From Leeuwenhoekiella aestuarii (GTDB lineage Bacteria > Bacteroidota > Bacteroidia > Flavobacteriales > Flavobacteriaceae): a DNA stretch of 64,000 nt. Shown here piece by piece: positions 17,112-26,052 of this stretch. The notes beneath the pieces were generated by a model. That model saw only the letters and a list, made by a program, of their open reading frames with translations, made no database searches and was not told the origin of the DNA. Made by a program: the position numbers and the translations under genes. How positions within the stretch are numbered: position 1 is the first letter of the stretch; every line of letters starts with the position of its first letter. The stretch covers positions 124,001 through 188,000 of the forward strand of contig NZ_QOVJ01000005.1 of the NCBI RefSeq assembly GCF_004104055.1. Direction: 5' to 3'.

Positions 17112-20100
17112 CTACAGAATGACTAATTTCTCAAACTTTTCAACTTTCTTATTCGTTAACGTAGATTTCACGGTAATCTTATAAACATAAACGCCTTTTC
17201 CTATTTTTTGACCAAAATCATCAAGACCATCCCAAGTGATCTCACGAGATAAAAAACCGGTAGTTGTCACCAACTGATTTATGGTCTTTACTACTTTACC
17301 TGTCACAGTAAAAATCTGAACCTGAATTTCTAATGGCTCGTAAGGACGGTTGTGATTGAACCAAAACTCGGTATAATTCACAAACGGATTGGGATAATTA
17401 AGCACGTGCTCTAATTTTAATTCTTCATCTCCAGCGACTACAAATTGAAGATCTGCAGTAGAAGAATTATTATATGTATCCCAGGCAATTACAGTAACGG
17501 TGTGCAAACCGGGCTCCAGATCGCGCAACGTTCGTAAAGCCCCCCCCAGGCTAAAATTATCTACATCGCTCTCATAAAATTCATTGAGAATAATGGGGTT
17601 TTCTTCATCTCCATCGATAATCGCGATCAAGTCATGCCCTATTCCTCCCGCTGTATTGATTCCGTTTTCATCTTCTAGTTTTACGAGAAGCGTAGGTGAC
17701 GTATTGGTTACCCCTCCATTCACAAAATTCTCATCGTTCATATACAAATTGATCAGCGGCCCTACATTATCATCAGGCGCATTTTCATTCAAACCGCCCA
17801 CTATTACCTGCTCGTTAGCTCCCGCCTGATCCTCAACACCCCCTGTTCGTTTACTGTAAAAATTCACTCTACCAGTCCCCAACGGAATCGCAGCATCTTT
17901 CGGAACAACAAACTCAAAATCAAAAACACCATTGGTAACACTAGCCTTACCTCGATACAAGATTGCACCTAGCGCTTTAAAGTTTAGAATCAACAAATTC
18001 CCGTTAGCATCTGTTGTGCCATCATTACCCAGCGTTTGCCGCTCAATATATTTATCATAGACCGTCGCTGAAAGTTCTCCGTTATAACCCGATATGCGCT
18101 GACCATTTAGACCAACAACTTCACCACTCAATTTAATTCGGCTTAAAGCCTTTAATGTATCTACTTGTTGCGTTATAGGTATATCATTAATAGCTGTCAA
18201 TCGGATATCGGGATCTGCAAACGCAAGCTTCATAGCAGGATCCCCTATAAAAAAGATAACCCGGCGATTATCATCGTTGATTTGATTTTTTGTTTCTCTG
18301 AGGTTTTCTGCGACACTTTTTATTTCATTTGTTCCGAAGGAAAAAAGATTGGATGCCAATTGCCTATTAAAACTCACTCCCAATCTCACCGAAATTTCAC
18401 GTGTTGTCGCCACCAGACCAACTGCACCTCCGTTAGCATTCCATAACAATTCTTCTCCCGCAGCTGTGCGGTTAGGATTATCAAAACGAGTAAACTCACA
18501 GGTAACCGTCACAATCACCGGTAGTTTGTCTTTATTATTTAGATTTCGGGCATTTTCACGTGTGAAAATAAATTCTGAAGCTAATGTGTTTTCGCCTCCG
18601 TGCCCCAGATAAGTCATCACCAGAGAACCTGCTTCAAGCGCAGTTATGATCGCTTCATTAACTTCAGGGTAGCGATCCCCACCTGCAGAGGACTGTTGCT
18701 GATAACTGTCACTATGTATTTTCTTGACATTTATAAAGGGCTTCTCTTCCTGAATTTGATCTCCAAGCGCATCAATAGTAGATTCTAATTCTGTAAACTC
18801 CCATGGAAGATCTACGTCATCTGACACTAAAACAAAATCATTATGCCACCGACCCAGTGATGCCTGACTATCATAGTTTATGATTTTTGAAATCACCTGA
18901 TCAGCAAGTTGTGGCGTATCAGCAAGAATTCTACCCACTGCAACATCGAGGCGATCAGAACCTCCGCTACCAGCCGGGCTGTTATTTTCTATAATTCCTT
19001 CTGCTGCATCTAAAGAACCAAAATAATCATCGCTCATATACGATTGAGACTGTGAAAAACTATAATAAGTATTGAAGGTGGGTACAATATTATTGTTGTC
19101 AGCCACACGGTCTTTATAATCAAAAGAAGCATCTCCCAGCAGACATAAATATTTCAAACGGTTTTCTAATGAGGACGCATTCTCATATACATAGCGTACT
19201 AAATTTCGAATGGCACCAATATCTTGCTTCCCGGAACTAAACTCATTGTAGATCTCATTAAGCGTTACTACCCGAACCCGAAGTCCGCGATAGGTTCTGT
19301 TATGATCAGCCAAACGTTCTGCCTGAGATCGCAATGCAGCTGAAGTAACGATCAGATAATCTACATCCTGAAAGCTTCCGTTTTTCTGAAAAATGCTTCC
19401 TTTAATATTTTGATTTGCAACTAAAACACTTCCATTTTCTCGCTTCGGAATATAAAAATCATTAGGAGTTACAGCGACATACTTTCTTTCAGCTCCTAAC
19501 TGCGCTTTGAATGAAAAATCTGCAGAGTTGTTTTCATTAGCTACCGAAGTAATAGCGCTTCTAGTTGTAACATCCCATACTTCTGAAAATTCTGCGGCAT
19601 TCGAGAATTGATACACTCCTACCCCGGAACCTGTAGCAGCTTCAGCATTAGAGAAACCAAATTGATTACCATAACCCGAAAGCCTACATGTCGCTCCAAG
19701 TCCTATAAAATCTAAATATCCTACGCTTGAAGGGTTTCCATTATTATCATAATTGAGCGAGACCGTGAGCTGATCTCCAGAAGTAGTTATAGCAGGGCTG
19801 GATGCACTTCTGTAAAAACTGTCATAAGAAGCATCTCGTGCCAAAATCGATTCATCAATAGGCAAAATACTCAAGTTTGCTACAGATACATCATTCATCC
19901 CGAGAGTAAAAGAAGTCTGTGATTCTGAAATAGCCACTACATAAACACGCAACGAAACTGGCTCATCTGCAACACGGTTGGGAAAAGCAAAAACAAATTC
20001 CTGTTCATTTTCAATATCAAAATGCTCACCAAACCAACGCCGTCCCAGATTGAGTAAATTCTCCCGATCGAACTCGTAAAATTGATAGGCATCATAAGTC

Positions 20101-20993
20101 GTTAGAATTTGTGTAGCAGAAGCATCGGGTTGCTGCATCGCCTGAACGCGCAAACCAGCACCGCCATCTGCCGTAATGAAATAATAAGATTTATCATCGT
20201 ATGCGTTAACATGCGTCAAACTCTCTGGATTAAACTGCCGTGTCCCTTCACCATAAAATAGTATGAAGTCTTCAGAGTCAAAACTACCGTCTTGCCCACC
20301 TACCACTTTTATTCCATTTTCCTGGGGATCAAAAACGGTATTACCCCCATTTAATAATGGTAACATTGCCCCACCATCACCGTATATTTTTAAATTTTGC
20401 GGATTTATAGCATCCACATCCATCCCAAGATCACGCAAAAAATCACGATCAATTTTAAAAACTCCAGTGGTATCCACATAAAATTTATAAAACCTTCCTG
20501 ATTCAAAAATTGAATTTGAAAGCCCTGGAGACTTTGATTGATTTACCCTAAAGATTTGGGCTGCATTGTAAGAAATTGTAAATGAAGTGACACGCTTTAT
20601 AACACCATCAGACTTTATAATTGGTGAAAAACTGAATTCAAAGAAACCTGTTCCTCGGGCATTTGAGTTACTGGCCTTCAGCTTGTGTGCTTCAGGTATT
20701 AAATCTTGTTTCAGACTCAAAAGCGTTTGAGAATTCACACGCTCATAAACTATATTTTGCAGCCTCACGGTATTTAGATCTACAGCTCCTTCAGCCCTCC
20801 ACCTATTTAGATATCGAATTCCGGTAACCGGAGAATAGCTAAAGTTTGTTTCTTCAAAACCGGGCACGAGTAAAGGCTGCTGGATGGTAGAAACATTCAC
20901 GTTTTCACTCCAGCTAATCGCAAACTGTTTCTGTTGCGCCACAAGCAGGAACAAATTAAAGATTGAAAAAGCAAAGACCAATAATTGTTTCAT
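17112..20993 (-). CDS. porU: T9SS C-terminal sortase PorU
   Basis: PorU is a cell-surface gingipain-like (C25) peptidase that removes the C-terminal domain from T9SS cargo and attaches the protein to the surface. The protein has 1293 residues, the usual size for flavobacterial PorU, with a signal peptide (FAFSIFNLFLLVAQQ). The catalytic pair is visible as His798 in YLGHGGE and Cys832 in VTCEF. DVAVGRILADT and LKYLCLLGDASFDYKD are C25-domain blocks. The C-terminus has the YPNPF motif and a T9SS-type beta domain ending KVEKFEKLVIL. porV follows on the same strand, so the two partners of the attachment complex are co-expressed. Confidence 0.95.
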   Translation of the reverse strand: MKQLLVFAFSIFNLFLLVAQQKQFAISWSENVNVSTIQQPLLVPGFEETNFSYSPVTGIRYLNRWRAEGAVDLNTVRLQNIVYERVNSQTLLSLKQDLIPEAHKLKASNSNARGTGFFEFSFSPIIKSDGVIKRVTSFTISYNAAQIFRVNQSKSPGLSNSIFESGRFYKFYVDTTGVFKIDRDFLRDLGMDVDAINPQNLKIYGDGGAMLPLLNGGNTVFDPQENGIKVVGGQDGSFDSEDFILFYGEGTRQFNPESLTHVNAYDDKSYYFITADGGAGLRVQAMQQPDASATQILTTYDAYQFYEFDRENLLNLGRRWFGEHFDIENEQEFVFAFPNRVADEPVSLRVYVVAISESQTSFTLGMNDVSVANLSILPIDESILARDASYDSFYRSASSPAITTSGDQLTVSLNYDNNGNPSSVGYLDFIGLGATCRLSGYGNQFGFSNAEAATGSGVGVYQFSNAAEFSEVWDVTTRSAITSVANENNSADFSFKAQLGAERKYVAVTPNDFYIPKRENGSVLVANQNIKGSIFQKNGSFQDVDYLIVTSAALRSQAERLADHNRTYRGLRVRVVTLNEIYNEFSSGKQDIGAIRNLVRYVYENASSLENRLKYLCLLGDASFDYKDRVADNNNIVPTFNTYYSFSQSQSYMSDDYFGSLDAAEGIIENNSPAGSGGSDRLDVAVGRILADTPQLADQVISKIINYDSQASLGRWHNDFVLVSDDVDLPWEFTELESTIDALGDQIQEEKPFINVKKIHSDSYQQQSSAGGDRYPEVNEAIITALEAGSLVMTYLGHGGENTLASEFIFTRENARNLNNKDKLPVIVTVTCEFTRFDNPNRTAAGEELLWNANGGAVGLVATTREISVRLGVSFNRQLASNLFSFGTNEIKSVAENLRETKNQINDDNRRVIFFIGDPAMKLAFADPDIRLTAINDIPITQQVDTLKALSRIKLSGEVVGLNGQRISGYNGELSATVYDKYIERQTLGNDGTTDANGNLLILNFKALGAILYRGKASVTNGVFDFEFVVPKDAAIPLGTGRVNFYSKRTGGVEDQAGANEQVIVGGLNENAPDDNVGPLINLYMNDENFVNGGVTNTSPTLLVKLEDENGINTAGGIGHDLIAIIDGDEENPIILNEFYESDVDNFSLGGALRTLRDLEPGLHTVTVIAWDTYNNSSTADLQFVVAGDEELKLEHVLNYPNPFVNYTEFWFNHNRPYEPLEIQVQIFTVTGKVVKTINQLVTTTGFLSREITWDGLDDFGQKIGKGVYVYKITVKSTLTNKKVEKFEKLVIL

Positions 20994-21147
20994 TCTGCAG
21001 GAAATCTCCTTTAATCAAGATTAGAAATTAAAACTAACATAAAGCTTTTAAATCAGACAAGTATACTAAAACGAATTGTGTTTCGTTAAAAAACCGTGTA
21101 ACCTCCTGAATCAACAGGATTAACAAGTTGCAAAAGTTATTATTTTG

Positions 21148-21176
21148 TTGCAAATTGGGCTCTTTATAGTATATTG
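21148..21176 (+). promoter_or_regulatory. Candidate promoter for gldJ
   Basis: TTG (21148-21150), a 19-bp spacer and TATATTG (21170-21176) resemble the Bacteroidota TTTG/TAnnTTTG promoter with one change in the -7 box. It lies about 30 bp upstream of the gldJ ATG. Confidence 0.45.
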
Positions 21177-21207
21177 CAGTCCCAAATCTTCTTAAGAATT
21201 TATACCT

Positions 21208-22905
21208 ATGAACAGGAATCTAGTGTTTAAAACGCTTGCTTTCAGCCTCTCAACAATGCTATTGGTAAGCTGTGGTCGCAACGGTAAAGACTACAAGAAC
21301 AGCTCTCGAGCTACCGGCTGGAGCATTAATGACAGAGACGGAGGTTTTCAGGCTAATACAGATTACAAAGAGCAAGAAGCAGCTCCCGGTCTGATCTTTA
21401 TTGAAGGGGGAACCTTTACAATGGGTCGCGTTCAGGATGATGTAATGCACGATTGGAACAATACACCTACCCAGCAACACGTACAGTCTTTTTACATGGA
21501 TGAGACAGAGGTTACAAACCTTATGTATTTAGAATACTTAGACTATCTCAAACGAGTATTCCCTCCTGAAGAAGCAAATTACAGAAACATATATTACGGT
21601 GCATTACCAGATACATTAGTATGGAGAAACCGTCTAGGTTTTAACGAAACAATGACTGAAAATTACCTGCGTCACCCAGCTTATGCTCGCTACCCAGTGG
21701 TAGGAGTTAGTTGGATTCAGGCAGTAGAGTTTAGCACATGGAGAACAAACCGCTATAATGAATTTGTTCTTGAAGAAGAAGGTTACACTCAAAAAGGCGC
21801 TAAATACAATGTAGATGCTCAGTCTACTTTTGATACCGATACTTATTTACAGGCTCCCAGCCTTACTTATGGAGGTCAGGATGATGTCATACGTGGCGGT
21901 AGAGCCTCAGAACAGAGAGAAAAAAATAACACCCCAAGACCCAATCCTAACAATCCAGGAGGAACACCTGAAGCTAAAGACATCTATGTACAGATGAAAG
22001 ACGGAATTATTTCTACTACAAAATACCGTCTACCTACCGAAGCAGAATGGGAATATGCCGCTTTAGGACTAGTAGGACTTAGAGAATACAATGTATATCG
22101 CGGAAGAAAAAAATATCCTTGGGATGGTGCTTACACACGTTCTGGAAACAGAAAAACACGTGGTGATCAATTGGCTAACTTTAAGCAAGGCGATGGTGAT
22201 TATGGCGGTATTGCCGGTTGGTCTGATGACAACGCAGACATCACTGCAGAGATCAAATCTTATGAACCTAACGATTATGGTTTATACGATATGGCCGGTA
22301 ACGTTTCAGAATGGGTTGCTGATGTGTACAGACCGATTGTAGACGATGAGTTTAACGACTTCAACTACTACAGGGGTAACGTTTACACTAAAAACGCAAT
22401 TAATGAAGATGGTACTGTAAAAGTATTGACGACGGAAGATATTGTTTATGATACTTTAGAAAACGGAAAAATAGTTGCTCGTAACCTTCCAGGTGAAATC
22501 CTACAAGTAGCCGTTGATGACGAAGAAACCTATTTAAGAACACAATTTTCAGAGAGCGACAACCGTAACTTTAGAGATGGTGATAAGCAATCGTCTAGAT
22601 ATTATCAGAGCTTTTCAGATACTGACAGCCCTAATGACCGTATGTATGACTCACCGATCAATAAAATCTCTGCTGGAGAAGATGGCTTAAACAAAGAATA
22701 CGATAAGGCAAACGACCGCACAACGCTTATTGACGACGAAGTACGCGTATATAAAGGTGGTTCTTGGAGAGATCGTGAATATTGGTTAGATCCCGCACAG
22801 CGCAGGTACTTACCTCAAACTATGGCTACTGATGATATTGGTTTTAGAAATGCCATGTCACGTGTAGGTTCTAAGTCTACAAAAAACAAAACTCCTCGCA
22901 ACTAA
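21208..22905 (+). CDS. gldJ: Gliding motility lipoprotein GldJ
   Basis: The protein has 565 residues, with a lipobox (STMLLVSCG) and a formylglycine-generating-enzyme/sulfatase-modifying (SUMF1-like) fold: GLIFIEGGTFTMG, YMDETEVTN, YPVVGVSWIQAVEFSTWR, RLPTEAEWEYAA, NDYGLYDMAGNVSEWVADVY and VYKGGSWRDREYW. GldJ is an outer-membrane-associated paralogue of GldK needed for gliding and T9SS stability; the family is not thought to be enzymatic. The 3' coding end is rich in charged residues (SKSTKNKTPRN), as in other GldJ proteins. It is divergent from porU and followed by a strong terminator. Confidence 0.95.
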   Translation: MNRNLVFKTLAFSLSTMLLVSCGRNGKDYKNSSRATGWSINDRDGGFQANTDYKEQEAAPGLIFIEGGTFTMGRVQDDVMHDWNNTPTQQHVQSFYMDETEVTNLMYLEYLDYLKRVFPPEEANYRNIYYGALPDTLVWRNRLGFNETMTENYLRHPAYARYPVVGVSWIQAVEFSTWRTNRYNEFVLEEEGYTQKGAKYNVDAQSTFDTDTYLQAPSLTYGGQDDVIRGGRASEQREKNNTPRPNPNNPGGTPEAKDIYVQMKDGIISTTKYRLPTEAEWEYAALGLVGLREYNVYRGRKKYPWDGAYTRSGNRKTRGDQLANFKQGDGDYGGIAGWSDDNADITAEIKSYEPNDYGLYDMAGNVSEWVADVYRPIVDDEFNDFNYYRGNVYTKNAINEDGTVKVLTTEDIVYDTLENGKIVARNLPGEILQVAVDDEETYLRTQFSESDNRNFRDGDKQSSRYYQSFSDTDSPNDRMYDSPINKISAGEDGLNKEYDKANDRTTLIDDEVRVYKGGSWRDREYWLDPAQRRYLPQTMATDDIGFRNAMSRVGSKSTKNKTPRN

Positions 22906-22926
22906 CAAGAATATTTTATAATATTG

Positions 22927-22961
22927 AAACGCCCTTAGCATTCAGCTTCGGGCGTTTTTTT
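22927..22961 (+). terminator. Rho-independent terminator after gldJ
   Basis: AAACGCCC, a loop of about 14 nt and GGGCGTT followed by TTTTTT form a canonical terminator. It ends only 13 bp before the murF ATG. Confidence 0.85.
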
Positions 22962-22974
22962 ATTCCTAGTAACT

Positions 22975-24267
22975 ATGACAATTCAAGACCTACACGCACT
23001 GTTTTTAAAAAGCAAAGGGGTAACCACAGATACCCGTAAGATTGAGCCTAATGCTATTTTTTTCGCGTTAAAAGGTGATAATTTCAATGGCAATAAATAT
23101 GCTTTAGAAGCCTTGAAACTTGGTGCTTGTTATGCTGTAGTTGATGAGGAGATCTATCAAACAGAAAAACGCATAATCCTGGTTGAAGATGTTTTAAAAG
23201 CACTTCAAAACCTCGCCTATACGCATCGAAAATTTTTAGATATTCCAATAATCGCATTAACCGGTAGCAATGGAAAAACAACTACAAAAGAATTAATCAA
23301 TGCTGTTTTATCTAAAAAGTTTAGAACTGTAGCAACCCTAGGGAATCTCAACAATCATATTGGTGTTCCGCTTACCTTGCTCGCTATGAACTCAGAAACA
23401 GAGCTTGGTATCGTTGAGATGGGCGCCAATCATATAGGGGAAATTGCTGAGCTGGCTGCAATTGCCGCACCAGACTTTGGCTATATCACAAACTTTGGTA
23501 AAGCCCATTTAGAAGGCTTTGGGAGTGTTGAGGGAGTAATTAAAGGAAAAAGCGAATTATACAATTATTTAATAGACCACAAAGGCTCCTTGTTTCTAAA
23601 CACAGACGACGCCATTCAGAAAAAAAAGATTGGTACTACCCACACCTTTACTTTTAGCGCTACAGCAGACGCTGATGTTAAGATTGAATATAAACTTGCT
23701 CAACCTTTCGCAAAAATTCAATTTAATTATCAAGAAGTAAAAAGTCAACTTATTGGTCAATACAACGCAGTAAACCTTGCTGCAGCAGCCACTATAGGTA
23801 CTTTTTTTAAAGTAGGTGATGATCAGATTATTGATGCTCTAGAAAGCTACATACCCTCTAATAACCGGTCGCAAATTATAAAAAAGAATCATCTAACAAT
23901 TATTCTTGATGCCTACAATGCCAATCCTACAAGCATGGAAGCTGCAGTATTCAATTTTGCTAATCTTGAAGGTAAACATAAAATTGCCTTTCTGGGAGAT
24001 ATGTTTGAGCTTGGTCAAACTGCTGCAATGGAGCATCAGAAAATTGCAGATTTAACAGGAGAACTAGGACTGAAAAATGTAGTATTTCTGGGCGAAAACT
24101 TTAAAAATACTTCGACCCCTAACTACCAGTTTAAAAATCTCAAAACACTTCAGGAAAATGGTTTTCCTCAAAACATTAAAGAAGTCCTAATGCAAGAAGT
24201 AACCATCTTAATTAAAGGATCTAGAGGTATGCGTCTGGAAGGAATTTTAGATATGCTGACGGCATAA
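22975..24267 (+). CDS. murF: UDP-N-acetylmuramoyl-tripeptide--D-alanyl-D-alanine ligase
   Basis: MurF adds D-Ala-D-Ala to the UDP-MurNAc-tripeptide in peptidoglycan synthesis. The 430-residue protein has the Mur ligase ATP-binding motif TGSNGKTTTKE near residue 97. TLGNLNNHIGVPLTLLAM, EMGANHIGEIAEL and the C-terminal LDAYNANPTSMEAA are typical MurF blocks. The order gldJ-murF is common in flavobacteria. A terminator separates the two here, so murF either depends on readthrough or has its own start site within that hairpin region. The C-terminus KGSRGMRLEGI matches the end of the family. Confidence 0.95.
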   Translation: MTIQDLHALFLKSKGVTTDTRKIEPNAIFFALKGDNFNGNKYALEALKLGACYAVVDEEIYQTEKRIILVEDVLKALQNLAYTHRKFLDIPIIALTGSNGKTTTKELINAVLSKKFRTVATLGNLNNHIGVPLTLLAMNSETELGIVEMGANHIGEIAELAAIAAPDFGYITNFGKAHLEGFGSVEGVIKGKSELYNYLIDHKGSLFLNTDDAIQKKKIGTTHTFTFSATADADVKIEYKLAQPFAKIQFNYQEVKSQLIGQYNAVNLAAAATIGTFFKVGDDQIIDALESYIPSNNRSQIIKKNHLTIILDAYNANPTSMEAAVFNFANLEGKHKIAFLGDMFELGQTAAMEHQKIADLTGELGLKNVVFLGENFKNTSTPNYQFKNLKTLQENGFPQNIKEVLMQEVTILIKGSRGMRLEGILDMLTA

Positions 24268-24272
24268 ACTAG

Positions 24273-24315
24273 AAATGAGCCTATAAAGCCCCTAATTCTT
24301 TATAAGCTCATTTTA
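24273..24315 (+). terminator. Terminator after murF
   Basis: AAATGAGC-C-TATAAAG pairs with CTTTATA-A-GCTCATTT, with one mismatch, and ends in a T-run. It lies just after the murF stop. The remaining DNA up to 24472 shows no gene. Confidence 0.65.
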
Positions 24316-24472
24316 ACAAAAATCTAAATTCTCACGAATTTATTAAAATCAAACCCTCACCCTTGACAATGAATTTCGATTTCAATTGCAATATAGAGCT
24401 GAAATACAAGCTATAAAATACCCGATATCCGGTATATTTAAAAAATCCTTCAGATCCAGCATTATAATTAAA

Positions 24473-24500
24473 TAACCGCTTTTCAATTGAAAAGCGGTTA
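24473..24500 (-). terminator. 28-bp perfect palindrome, terminator of tRNA-Val
   Basis: TAACCGCTTTTCAATTGAAAAGCGGTTA is self-complementary. On the minus strand it begins 2 bp after the mature tRNA 3' end and is followed by TTTAATTATAA. It therefore most likely ends tRNA transcription. Confidence 0.65.
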
Positions 24501-24502
24501 TG

Positions 24503-24577
24503 TGGGATATACTGGATTCGAACCAGTGACTTCCACGTTGTCGACGTGACACTCTGAACCAACTGAGTTAATATCCC
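24503..24577 (-). tRNA. tRNA-Val (GAC)
   Basis: The minus strand folds as a full cloverleaf of 75 nt. The acceptor is GGGATAT/ATATCCC with discriminator A; the D-stem is ACTC/GAGT with a GG-containing loop; the anticodon stem is TCACG/CGTGG; the T-arm is ACTGG-TTCGAAT-CCAGT. The loop TCGACAA places GAC at 34-36, so valine is the natural reading. Position 33 is C rather than the near-universal U. No CCA is encoded; the 3' end reads ACAT. The isotype is less certain than the tRNA itself. Confidence 0.85.
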
Positions 24578-24767
24578 ATTGAGACAGCAAATCTAATCAA
24601 GTATTAGCATTGCTCCAAGATAATTATCAATACTTATCATTTTACGATTCGTTAATTTTTCAGCCGGATTTTTTTAATTCAATAAAATTTGAATATTAAA
24701 ATCATTAAATCGAAATATAAGCTACTAGGAAAAACTTATTTTTAAACAGTTAACTAAACACACACTC

Positions 24768-25703
24768 ATGAAAACCCCTCTTTTAAAAATTAGAAGTTTA
24801 AAATTTGCAGGTGCATTTATAGCTTCTGCTTTACTTTTTTCTTGTGGAGATCAAAAGAAAAAAGAATCAAAAACCACAGCAGAAGCTAGTCAGGACACTA
24901 TTAGTGAATCAGCTAGCTTTGGCGGTCTTGCTCTATACACCCTACGCGATGCGATGGCAGAAGATGCCAAAGGCACATTAAAAACTGTTGCGAATGATGG
25001 CTACCTGAATATTGAAGCAGCAGGTTATGACAACGGCCTTTTTTATAAAATGACTCCGGCTGATTTTAAATCTTTTGCCGAAGGAATTCATTTACATCCG
25101 GTAAGCACACATCAAGGTTCTGTCACACTAGAAAATGCTGATAAAATGATTGCTGATGTAAAAGCCGCAGGATTTGAATATTTTGTAATTCCTGTTCCTC
25201 CTATGGGCATGTTCACGTTTGATGCTGAATCTATGACAATGGGTATGGACGGTACTCCTGAAAAACTCGCGAACATATTAAGTACTTTAGGTGAAAAATG
25301 TCATGAAGCCGGTTTAAAACTAGTTTATCACAATCACGATTTTGAGTTTAAAAAGGGAGAAGACGGCATCACTTTAATGGACTACTTGTTAGAAAATACA
25401 GATCCAGAGCTTGTAAACTTTCAGATGGATTTATACTGGGTAACAAAAGCTGGCGCAGACCCGGTTGCTTATTTTGAAAAATACCCGGGAAGATTTAAGC
25501 TTTGGCATGTAAAAGATATGGATGATGAAGGAAGGTTTGCTCCTGTGGGAGAAGGTACCATTGATTTTGCTCGAATACTTGCCGAAAAGGAAAAGTCTGG
25601 AATGCAATACTATTTTGTAGAGCAAGACCAAACCTTTAATCACACCCCATTAGAAGCTATTAAAATAAGCCACAAAGGCTTAGAGGAACTAGGCTTTAAT
25701 TAA
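24768..25703 (+). CDS. Sugar phosphate isomerase/epimerase-like TIM-barrel lipoprotein
   Basis: The 311-residue protein has a lipobox (FIASALLFSCG) and a xylose-isomerase-like TIM barrel (AP endonuclease 2 superfamily). Barrel blocks include GGLALYTLRDAM, YLNIEAAGY, VSTHQGS, YHNHDFEFK (metal ligand His), NFQMDLYWV, LWHVKDMD and YYFVEQDQ. Such secreted forms are common in Bacteroidota, but the substrate is not defined; isomerisation or epimerisation of a sugar in the periplasm is the usual guess. It is flanked by two tRNA genes on the other strand and followed by a strong terminator. Confidence 0.85.
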   Translation: MKTPLLKIRSLKFAGAFIASALLFSCGDQKKKESKTTAEASQDTISESASFGGLALYTLRDAMAEDAKGTLKTVANDGYLNIEAAGYDNGLFYKMTPADFKSFAEGIHLHPVSTHQGSVTLENADKMIADVKAAGFEYFVIPVPPMGMFTFDAESMTMGMDGTPEKLANILSTLGEKCHEAGLKLVYHNHDFEFKKGEDGITLMDYLLENTDPELVNFQMDLYWVTKAGADPVAYFEKYPGRFKLWHVKDMDDEGRFAPVGEGTIDFARILAEKEKSGMQYYFVEQDQTFNHTPLEAIKISHKGLEELGFN

Positions 25704-25722
25704 TCGGTCTTATTAAACTTAT

Positions 25723-25767
25723 AAAAGGGACTTTTTTCTAACTAGAAAAAAGTCCCTTTTTATTTTT
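25723..25767 (+). terminator. Strong rho-independent terminator after the isomerase gene
   Basis: AAAAGGGACTTTTTTCTA and its exact 18-base complement TAGAAAAAAGTCCCTTTT are separated by 2 nt and followed by TATTTTT. The stem is unusually long and perfect. Confidence 0.85.
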
Positions 25768-25810
25768 CAGCCTTTACTATTTTAGTGTTAACTACAAAAA
25801 ATCAATGAAT

Positions 25811-25841
25811 AAAAAAAGGCTTCACATTTCTGTGAAGCCTT
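25811..25841 (-). terminator. Terminator of the initiator tRNA gene
   Basis: On the minus strand AAGGCTTCACA, a 4-nt loop and TGTGAAGCCTT are followed by TTTTT, 11 bp after the tRNA 3' end. Confidence 0.8.
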
Positions 25842-25852
25842 GTCATTACTAG

Positions 25853-25925
<73 letters not shown>

Positions 25926-26052
25926 ATATTGGACGGCAAATATACAACACTTCTTAAGTTCTCACAAGAACTTTTTAAAGAAATTTCTATTAAATTCTAA
26001 TATTATCATTTCGCTAACACTAACAAGCCTGAGTATTAGATATCTTAGAGCA

